25,607 nt of DNA, taken from Chara braunii (taxonomy: Eukaryota; Streptophyta; Charophyceae; Charales; Characeae). The position numbers were made by a program, and so were the translations under genes. Shown one piece after another: positions 10,161 to 20,200 of this stretch; the first letter of the stretch is position 1; every line of letters starts with the position of its first letter. Location: NCBI GenBank assembly GCA_003427395.1, contig BFEA01000350.1:245782-271388 (forward strand), given 5' to 3'. Below the pieces are notes generated by a model. It had not been told where the DNA came from. It did not search any database and saw only the letters and a list, made by a program, of their open reading frames with translations.

Positions 10161-10320
10161 ACATACCACATAGCACTTGCGTCACCCATCGCAATGTAAC
10201 TTGAAACAGACACACAAATCCCATCTGCACATCTAGATGTGTATAAGAGACAGACATACCACATAGCACTTGCGTCACCCATCGCAATGTAACTTGAAAC
10301 AGACACACAAATCCCATCTG
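10161..10320. repeat. Perfect 67-bp direct duplication around an adapter
   Basis: The sequence ACATACCACATAGCACTTGC...CCATCTG is identical at 10161-10227 and 10254-10320, with the 26-base adapter in between. The natural flanks (GTTGT before, GTACGATGATCCC after) read smoothly if one copy and the adapter are removed. I therefore read the duplication as an assembly product. An older, diverged relative of the CACCCATCGCAATG part near 10085 is genuine repeat. Confidence 0.92.
10228..10253 (+). other. Nextera mate-pair junction adapter embedded in the assembly
   Basis: Bases 10235-10253 are AGATGTGTATAAGAGACAG, the 19-bp Tn5 mosaic end used in Nextera kits. Directly before it is CACATCT, the end of the reverse-complement mosaic end. 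Together they are 26 of the 38 bases of the mate-pair circularisation junction. Translation of this piece gives the well-known contaminant peptides containing SYTHLDV or LLYTSRC. It is synthetic and not part of the genome. Confidence 0.97.
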
Positions 10321-10535
10321 GTACGATGATCCCTGGCATAAGCTGCAGCTGCAGACACCCTCCCATAAATGCGAAGGTAGAGAAAAGCTTCTTCCCAATG
10401 GGGCCATTCTTCTGCACACTGTGATTGCATTACATGTTTCGTACAGATCCTGACTACTGGTTGTACGGATTCAGACTCCGTGAAAACACAATGGCCAATG
10501 GGCACTCATTGTTAGCAGGAAAAGCACAATACGCG

Positions 10536-10540
<5 letters not shown>

Positions 10541-10580
<40 letters not shown>
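10541..10580. repeat. (GA)20 microsatellite
   Basis: Forty bases of uninterrupted AG repeats between CGCGCACAC and ATGATCTC. Confidence 0.97.
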
Positions 10581-10585
<5 letters not shown>

Positions 10586-10969
10586 CTCTCCATTAGCTGC
10601 CCTGATATCAAGGAAAAGCCCTCCCCCCAACATTTTTTTTGACATGCATGTAGATTGTGCGCTCTTATTGCACACTACTTCAAATAAACTTTCACACCGA
10701 CAACCTGACCACGATTTGCAAGTGGAATCATCTTCTCAAAGAGAGACACCTCCACTCCCCATAAGGGCTGCCGACTACCAACTGGTCACCAGATTAAGCT
10801 TCCCCACATGATGGTCAAAATCCCTTGATGATGCTGTCCTCCTTGTACGTGTGAGCAGGTCTACAGCTGTTAAACCAAGAAGACCATACACGTGACCACG
10901 TCTACAGCTGCTAAACGAAGATTACCATGACATATGATGAGTGGCTCATATGGGTGAGCTGTTCTACAC

Positions 10970-11165
10970 CTGTTAAGCCATCTGACCGGGAACATAACCC
11001 CTCCCCTTGTCCTACCTCTCGTCACTTTCACTGTGCGCTGTCCCAAAGCCACTTCCAAACCCCCGCATGGATGACGTGGAATTGCCGGCCGATCCTGCCA
11101 ATCACCCGAGTTACATCTAGTTGGAGATGGAACATACCACATCCCCAACTCCTCCCCCTCTGCTC
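10970..11165 (-). pseudogene. Decayed duplicate copies of the USB1 terminal coding segment
   Basis: On the - strand, 11165-11062 reads FHLQLDVTRVIGRIGRQFHV. This is a diverged copy of the USB1 C-terminal segment [20 protein letters not shown] found at about 11330-11270. A third, shorter relative of the GAGGTAGGAC...TTCCC part lies at about 11015-10970. The copies are about 150-195 bp apart, in the same orientation, just downstream of the USB1 stop. No acceptor or complete exon was found for them. They are most likely relics of a local tandem duplication, or less likely alternative 3' exons. Confidence 0.65.
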
Positions 11166-11253
11166 ATCCTCCCTTTCTTTACTGTCTCCTGTCCATGGGC
11201 TATGGACACGCCCCCATGGATTTAACCAAAACTTCAACCATGGGTTTAACCGT

Positions 11254-11484
11254 TTAACCATGGGATTCCCAGATGACATGAAGTCGCTGGCCGATCCTGC
11301 AGATCACCTCAGTGGCATCCACTTTGAAAGGAAATACAGCCCCCCCTCGTCGTCCTACCTCTTCACCGTGAGCTGTCGCCTTTGTGACCATCTCCATTTC
11401 CCTATTGAGCATTTCAGCTGCAGAGGTCAGTTCCTTCATCGCATCGCCAAGAAGCCATGCGACAGAAATATGAGGCCGAGGATC
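11254..11484 (-). CDS. USB1: USB1 exon 6 (second catalytic HxS motif and C-terminus)
   Basis: The exon follows acceptor GTGACGTTTGCAG (AG at 11486-11485) and runs to TAA at 11256-11254. Its 76 codons carry [14 protein letters not shown] with H594-I-S596, a helix, and the closing [20 protein letters not shown] strand pair before IWESHG. A GTAGGACG...TTTCAAAG stretch inside could mimic an intron, but it would be only about 40 bases, so I read through it. Confidence 0.95.
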   Translation of the reverse strand, partial: DPRPHISVAWLLGDAMKELTSAAEMLNREMEMVTKATAHGEEVGRRGGAVFPFKVDATEVICRIGQRLHVIWESHG

Positions 11485-14187
11485 CTGCAAACGTCACAAA
11501 ATGTGGCGGTACTAATTCTAGTTAACAACAGTGGAAGGGCAGGCAGACGTGTCATAACATCATCATCAGATGCTCAACAGGGCAGCCAAACATGTGCATA
11601 CCATCATCATCAAATGCTTAAACCACCAGTTTGTTTCCCTGCTAACTCGTTCTGACTGACGTGCACATTCCCACTGCACCAAACAGGCAAGACCACAGCC
11701 GTGACGGTTCTGGTTTTGCCCGGTCGGGCAGCACATGCCATCGGCAAAGAGAGGCTCGCATGGACTGGTGGTTCACAATGGAGTAGCAGCAGTGCAGACG
11801 GATCAAACACAACGCGTTACGCTTCAGCAACCTGACGAATACAGGAACCAGCCTTCATGAATAAGAGATTTTGAAACATAATTTTATTAATATATAGATA
11901 AGAGTAGGAGGAAAAAAACAAAAAAAAAAAGATTCATACGAGTACATACCAGTGTGTGATGCGAGGAACATTCCTGTTACCTGACAGGTACACACCATCC
12001 TGGCAACCGCATGGGCTGCACGGTCGTGCAGTATACCCCGCTGTTCGGTGCACAGCACCTGCCCGTACAGCCTACCAGCAAAATATTTTTCTCTTCTTCA
12101 TGTTTTGCTGTTTTCGTGGACACAAGACTGTCCAAGCTAAGGAATACATCCTGTTCAAGAACAGTCATACGAAGTTTGCTTTTTGTACCATAGCCTCCAC
12201 TCATCCAGGCATGGGACCGCTTTTTTTCCTCGGTGCCTATTGCCCCGGTGCGCCGCACGGAGCCAGTGTGCTCTTGTGCCGTATGTGCGCAATTGACTGT
12301 TCAACAGGCACTTGCAAGTATAGTAGTCAACACTGCTCCACAGTACGTAAAATGTTTTACACACCTGCAATTACAGTTCGCCTCGACTGCAACATAGCTA
12401 ACTAGAGACACGTGCATGTGGACGGACAGGAGGGAAGCAGGGAAGAGAGGGAGAGAAGGAGGGTGTGCACAGAGAGAGAGAGAGAGAGAGAGAGCATGGA
12501 GGGCACACCACACCTGGTAAAATGTTGGCAGGCTATGGAGCTTCATCATATGGTCAACGAGTCGAATCTGCTGGCAGATCTGCATTTAGGTGAAAGGCAT
12601 ACGAGTCCCACGCAACATCAACCAACACCAATCACGAAAGCGCCACTTATAAATAAAAAGAATGGTGGCAGCCTTGAGACATCATCATTGAACGGATTGC
12701 TCCCAGGTAATTCAGAGTTGTTGTATTGTGTTCATCGGATTGAAGTGGATTCGAACTTGGGTCTGCAATTCAACCATTCATGGGTCTAGCAACTCAGCTA
12801 AATCCACCAGTCCCTGAGCCTTTTTTAACAACGCACGTTCCAAACACAAGCAGTTTTGACTTTTGGGATGTCATGCATGGTCAGGACATTCTTCCCGCGC
12901 CTCGCCTCCCTCACTCGCCCTTTTCCAATAGGAAACTGTTTTGCCAAACAAAAAACAAGGACAATCCACAACAAGCTAATGTGTCTCGCTCTCTTGTCAA
13001 TGCTCAAACCATTTTGACAAACGTAAGAGAAGATGCCCAGAAGAAGCCCAATAAGTTTGCGGACCGCCTCCGGCATCAAGCGAGACCTGTACTATCCTGC
13101 ATTATCTTATCTTTTCTTTTTTTTTCTTTTTTTTTTAATCCTTGCACTAATCATCTTTCTCCGTATCGTTCCAATTTTAACGGAAGTCCCGAAGGACTTC
13201 TTTCTTCCTTTTTTTACTTCTTTAAAAACACAAGAACAGTCCACAAGAAGCTAATGTGTCCCGCTCTCTTGTCAAGAATCGAACCATTTTGACAGACATA
13301 AGAGAAGAAGCCCCATACGTTTGGGGACCACCACCGCCGGCCATCCTCAATCATCACACCAACGAGCAAGACCTGTGCTGTACTGCATTTTCATTCAAAT
13401 ATGGTCACAGCCTCATACCACATTTGCAACAAACACACCACAGAGCCCGCATAGCCACAACAGTTTGGCCATGACAGCTCGCACACAAACGCACACAACC
13501 AGTGCGAGAGCTAACTGCAGCTTTAACATGACCAAAACCTTGCCAGACGATCACCCCACCGCACGCCCCTCAGCCTCAGCTGCCTGTAGCCCCCGAATTT
13601 GACTCAGCACTTGCCAGACCACCCACTCGCGGGTGATAAAAAACAATGTATGGCATTGTATGCAGAGACAGTAGAGTGTTGGCTGATTTAAAAAAAAAAA
13701 AACCTATGTATGTGGTTGGCTGATTAAAAATAAAAAAAAACTATTATATGTGGGGACAACAAAGAGTTGCGAAAACCCCAGGGAGCCCCCTGATTGGCCA
13801 AAATGACCCAGCAAGCCCCCGGTTGGGAAAACCGACTCAGAGGACCCCCCTGATTGACAAAGGGTACGACACTTTTGATGTGTCGTGGTGACCACCATCA
13901 TCCCCTGAAACAATGCACCCTCATTGTGACCGTATCTGACCGGAAAGGTAGCTTGTATACATTCATTATCACATTATATACATTCATTATCACCATGCAT
14001 TGCGTTCTGGGGAAAATGACAGTTGCCTGCTGCGAGTCGGAGCCATAGCTGGTCCGTATGGTCTTCTCTGGTTGACACGTGGCCTGCTTGGATTCTTTCT
14101 CGGGTAACAAGTGACAGGTCTTAATGGCTCTAATGAGTCTAATCCAATCTCCTGCTACTAAACGGCGCTGTTCTCATGGTTGTTGGG

Positions 14188-14253
<66 letters not shown>

Positions 14254-17200
14254 GACGGGTAAAGGCCAACAGATGAGCAAAAACAGGGAAAGGGCTAAGG
14301 GTAAGTATTAATTACCGTAGAAGCACCACCAGCAATCTGCAGTGCAAGGAATGATCTTGTCCGCTCGTCATTATGGAATGCTTCCCACCAACCTGTTTCC
14401 ATCACAAACCTGAATACTACATTAGAAAACAACAGAGGAGAGAAGAGTGGCCAGAAGTTGGAAAAAAAGCCACAATCAAACTTGAAGAAAGCATTAAGAA
14501 AAATTGACTTATAAGAAAAGTGGCAACATGAAGTGCAATGACGTAGAGAGAGAGAGAAAAGGTGAGAACGGGGGGGGGAGGGGAGGGGAAGGGGGGAAGG
14601 GGGGAAGGGGGGGATGAGGGGAGGGAAAGACAGGGAGCGAAAGAGAATGCCAACGACACGAGAGCAACCACTCTGTGCCAAACTTCAAGGCCACCAACAA
14701 AATACGTTGCCTCAAACTTCACATTATTAATTTATTACAGTCTCTGCTACCGGTGTGGATGTCTGGGACACTTCTAGTTGTCCGGGATGGCCTTGCGGAC
14801 GTGAGACAAGACAGCAAAAGTGCGCGTCGGCCACTGCCCGAGCGAGTGAAGTGCACACATGAGAGAGAAAGAGACCGAGCTAAAACCGCATCATTGTATG
14901 TGGGACATGCATGCACGCACGCACGCACATGGGTCACATCAATCCTCTATTCCCTCTGACACACTCACAAGAACAAACTGGTGCTAACACGTACTCTACT
15001 CTCTTCGCCAATCGTGCCGCCAACCACAGAATCATGAATGACTTCAGAATAAGAGAATTTCCTAGATGTTCAAGAGCACAGAATGTGAATGTGCTATGAA
15101 AAAAACTTTAAAAAGCCTCAAACTTGCATAGCCCTTCAGATCGAATGCACGCCAAGATTAGCATATAGCTGCTTGATTGGTCGGTTGGAGGTAGGGGGGG
15201 ACTACCTCGACTGATGGACTGATTGATTCGTGTACAGTGTAAATGTGAAAATTAGCATAGCTGATTGTTTGATTGGCTGTGTCTGAAGCAAGTTCCTGCG
15301 CTTATAGTTTAATTGGCAGGACCACGTCGACTGATCGATTGGTGTGTGTAGTGTAGATGTGACCTGCTATGTCCGGCGCACACAGATATCCTGGCTTCTC
15401 TCAGCCGATTCCCACACGTGGGGCGGCTGGTGTTGCAGATAAGACAAAGCTAACTCTTAGTGTGTCTGAGTTAAATGTGCACTACTTTGTTCTCCGGTGG
15501 ATAATTGCAGTCTGACTCAGGATCATTCTCAAAGGCTAAGTGAAAACAGCCGCAAAAGTGTCAAAACAACACAAGCAACCCTGTGTCCTCACTAACTCTT
15601 AGTGTGTCTGATAATTGCAGTCTGACTCAGGATCATACTCAAAGGCTAAGTGAAAACAGCCGCAAAAGTGTCAAAACAACACAAGCAACCCTGTGTCCTC
15701 ACTAACTCTTAGTGTGTCTGAGTTACATGAGCACTACTTCATTCCCCAGTGGATAATTGCAGTCCGACTCAGGTTCATACTCATCAGGCAAGTGAAAACA
15801 GCCACAGAAGTGTGAAAACAACACAAGCAACCCTGTATCCTGAGCACTACTTCATTCCCCAGTGGATAATTGCAGCGCGACTCAGGTTCATACTCATCAG
15901 GTAAGTGAAAATAGCCACAAAAGTGTGAAAACAACACAAGCAACCCTGTGTCCTCGCAAACTTTTAGTGTGTCTGAGTTACATGAGCACTACTTCCGGCA
16001 ATAATGAACAAAATGATAACCAAACTCGACAGCTGGTCTAAGGTACACACCTCCTTAATCGGCAGAGCTCTAATCCTTACTTAACGCATCGATCTTTCAA
16101 TGCTATGGTACGCAACAACAGTATGGAGCCCACCGAAACGGATGAGATTCCAGCTCAGAAGGAGAGCAGCAGCCTATCTCTGGTCTGGGGATCTCTCAAA
16201 CGTCAATTTCATGTCAAAGGTTGCATGGAGATATGTCACACTCAAGAAGACACGAGGCGGCCTAGGAATCCTAGACCCAGAAACACAAATCAAGGCACTG
16301 CAAACCAAATGGGTCCTTAAGATAACAACTAACCATAATCTGCCGTGGGCCAAGTTAGGATCGTACAGGATACAACAGCTAGCCAAATACAAAAGACCCG
16401 ATAACATGAGGGGTGAGTTCTGGATCATGGAACAGCGCCAGCACCTGGAACAGAGGAAGGGAAGGGTCAACATAACGAGGATTTTCGGAGGCATCTGATG
16501 AGAACATGGAGGGAAATTCTGCCATCCAAAGTGAGAGACCCCACAGTCAAAGAAGAGGTCCTTCGACAACCGCTCTTCTGCAACCAATGGATCCTCGACA
16601 CACAAGGCAAACCCTGGACGTTGACTGGAAGGGATACAAAATGGGGAACATGGGTAGAAAAGAGAGTGCGGCAAGTCAAACACCTATGGCACAACGCAGA
16701 GAAGAGATCGAAAAAGGTAGGACAACTAAGGGAGATCCTGAAAGGATGTCACAACTTACAAGATAACCTGAACAACATCCTAATCTCTATACCAGAAAAC
16801 TGGCAACGGCTTCTCAAACTCCCACGCTCATGGACAGCAGGGGACTGGGCGACAAAAACGGCAGACAATAAATACTCCGGCCTCGGCCTATCGGTTTCGC
16901 TCAAGAGAAGGACAGAGGGGGGATTGGATGATCTGTCACATTTACTCGATTAAAAACCCGGGATCAACTACAAGCCTCCTTAGCAACAATCAATCCGGGG
17001 AAATTGCCATACCTGAACGGTCAGTGAGGAAAGTAAGGGTGGTGGAAACGCGAGAGTACCGCATCTACAACCCACTCAACAACAAAGCAGACCTAGAGAT
17101 AGAGACCTACCCGAGTGGGCATGGAAAAGCAAATCAGGCAGACTCGGAATTGAGAAATGCACCAACATATTGGAATATACCACCCTACACACTACGAAGG

Positions 17201-20200
17201 CGTTCGTACCTTCTAACTCAGATCACTAGCCAATGATGGGAAGAAAAACTCAACCTACCCCCTAACCAGACTTTGCTCACGTCGTGGAGCGGAGTTTACG
17301 CCATCACTTCAGCAAAGGTAAGGAGTTTTCAATGGCTATTGGTGCACAGAGCCCTCCCAGTCAACCAATGGCTGAACAAGAGAAAAAGGCCTTCTGTCAA
17401 GATCCCCCCTACAAGAATGCTGCGCAATTTGCTCGGAAGGCACAGCCGGGGACATAGAGCACTGCCTACTTCATTGCCAAAAGGCAAAACAACTGTGGGC
17501 AAAAGCGACCGAACTATGGCACTCTATCACAGGCAAAACCCTTCCAACAGACCAGATCCCACTCTTAGTAGGTCTTCACACACAACAAACATGGCAAAGG
17601 TTCGAGACCTCCTTTTCCCACATATTAAGAGTAGCAACATTATGGATGGATGACATGGAAGCGTAGATGCCAAGAGACAATCGACCACTCTGCTCTAGCG
17701 GCCCAGGAGTCATGGGAAGGAAGTCTTAACCTTCATAGAGATTGAGTACAGAGGGCGATGGAAGAGGACGTGCAGGAAAACAGATAATAAGTTAATAACC
17801 CAGTAGATTAGGATAAAATAATTGAAACATTCAAGAAACAATTCCTAGAAGAAGGGAAAATAGCAGTAATAAATCAGAGCAAATTTCAATTTGGACAATG
17901 GCGACACACACACCTAACCCACTCACAGCCAATAGAAACACCAAGAAGCAGAACCCACCTGACAGGCATGACGTTCGGCCTGAATAAAACCATAATATCC
18001 GCACATAGAACTCGAAGGCGGGAACCACCCCCACTAACCAACAGAACCACAGGGACGTTTAAGTTTTTGGTGAACTAGTTACTTAAAAAAGGGGCTAAAA
18101 CAGTGGAGGACTAGGGAATCGCTCCCCCAAGGAAAAGACAAAACTACAAACCGCATACAACAGACGACCCGAGAAGCCTAGGGTTTAGGGTTTAAGAGAA
18201 GGCAAAAGGCAGAAAAAGCAGTGCAGACAGGATTTAGAGTTACTTGCAGCCTAAAAGCTGACAGAGAGGGAGGTTAGAAGATAAGACCCCACAGAGCTCA
18301 AGAAGCAGGAAGAAGTTCATAGGGGTCTTGTTATGATCGGGTAGAGCTGTGTAGAAACAAACTTTAAGCAAACCCTTAGATGCCAGATCCAGACATCAGC
18401 TCTAGCATTCAGGTCTATCCGACAGCACTCAGCTGTGAGGAGCTAGGCGCTAGACGACTCGTAGGATCAGGAGGTAGTGGATACAGGCTAACTTAGGCAG
18501 GGGGTGAGGGGTGGTACATCCTTCCCTAGGGAAGTAATCAATGTCGTCCACTGGGAAGTCTCAGCCATAATGAGGAGGAACATGCGCGTGTTTTCATTGT
18601 ATTCATAATTGACTTGCCGGGGGAATAGGAACCGGACTGCTGCTCCCCAGAATGGCAGGAGCCAGAACCAAGAGGTTCTGTTCATTATTTTAAAAAATAA
18701 AAATAATAAGAATAAGAATAAGAATAAGAATAAGAATAAGAATAATAAAAATTAAAAAAAATGAGCACTACTTCATTCCCCAGTGGATAATTGCAGTCCG
18801 ACTCAGGTTCATACTCATCGGGTAAGTGAAAACAGCCACAAAAGTGTGAAAACAACACAAGCAACCCTGTGTCCTCCGACATCAACCACCTTGTCAGCAG
18901 GACATTGATTGCTCGCCAATGACACCAGCAGACACAAAACTTTGGCCCTCACTCCAAACTGCACAATATTTTACATGCATTTGACCATATTTTGAGCCAG
19001 AAGCGTTCAGATTGACCCAACATTACCAATGTATCTGGACCTTTTCAGCTCTAGATACATTTTAAACGTTGTGTAGTGTACTGGAGCTAGGCTCTTTCAC
19101 ACCAAGGACCGTGCGCACAATTGCAATCCAATATCCAAACTGAATGCAAAAGCTGTTGCTTTTATTCCTTCCTTTTTTTTTTCCAAAGGATTTTGGCAGC
19201 ACGATAAGCGAAAGGAGAAGGGGGAAAGCATAGTAGCATAGACACAGATAAAGGCATTTTCCAGTGCAACTCATCATCATCATCATCATAATCATCATCG
19301 TCTTTTTTTCTTTTCTTTTCCATCATCGTCGTCATCGTTATTGACTTGTTACCTTCTCTGGTTGCGGAAACTTTTCTTCAGCATCGCGACAACCGAGTCG
19401 ATCTGTGCGAATCGAATGGCGACCGTCCTTGACAAGCTGACATGGTACTCATCTGCCGCCTTAACGCCAACACCCAGTGCCGACGACGCAGCAGTAGCAG
19501 CAGCAGTAGCAGCAGCAGTGGCAGCTGAGCTGGAGTTGCCCCTCGTTCCTAGCATAGTAGTACGCAATCCAGCAGATGGCGATTTCGTAGACACGTGGCC
19601 TCCCCCAAACTGCCCTCCATCTGTGGGAAGAGGAAGGGGGGAGGAGGTGGCCTCTTCGATGGACTTCAGCCCGGGAACAAGGTGCGCTGCTCGCCGCAAC
19701 GACGATTCCAACCCTCCTCGCCAACGGGTAGAAATTGGAACTGCCGCCAACCGCAGAAACCAACCGAAGAAAAGTATGGTATCAGACAATGGCATCAACA
19801 GAGTATTGGTAAGAGGAAACACCAATCAGCACCACAATGCAGAGCGCAGACATCAATCAGCACCACAATGCAGAGCGCAGACATTTCGCATCGAAGTCAA
19901 GAGTGTTCTTTTTTCTTTCTGTCAGCCCCTTTTCCGTCAACTGAAATATCCATTGTCTAACCCTTATGACGGGACTACTATGGACCGAGTCTCTGAGATG
20001 AATATTGCTCCTCTCAGCGTTAAGTGTGATGGGGATGCAGCGGGGGGCGGGGGGCGGGGGAGCTGGGGAAGTAGAGACATCCACAGGCAATTGAGAGGGT
20101 CAGAAGAAGAAGAAGAAGAAGAAGAAAAAGAAGAAGGAAGGAGAAGAAGAAGGAGAAGAAGAAGGAGAAGAAGGAGAAGGAGGAGGAGTGGATCAAAGAA

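Larger units (their letters stand above)
9491..10969. other. Region downstream of USB1: AC-rich repeats and assembly artefact
   Basis: No gene was recognised. About 9880-10160 is CA/CCCCA-rich with partial repeats of ACCCATCGCAATGTAACTTG. The adapter-bearing duplication follows at 10161-10320 and a (GA)20 run lies at 10541-10580. USB1 3' UTR sequence could reach into the right part of this stretch, but no poly(A) signal was fixed. Confidence 0.5.

Noticed and set aside
10007-10419. Two overlapping - strand open frames of about 135 codons
   Set aside because: Both run through the sequencing adapter and its false duplication; the peptides contain the adapter translation SYTHLDV / LLYTSRC.
11616-11630. 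A third MITE copy
   Set aside because: Only a 12-base match to one end; no inverted partner within a few hundred bases.
10927-11655. A 242-codon + strand frame
   Set aside because: It is antisense to USB1 exon 6 and its duplicated copies; composition is low-complexity and no domain is visible.
15451-15995. Tandem array as a CRISPR-like array
   Set aside because: Units are long, contiguous and diverged without unique spacers, in a eukaryotic intron.
18180-18196. TTTAGGG dimer as a telomere remnant
   Set aside because: Only two units inside the LINE 3' part; too short to mean anything.
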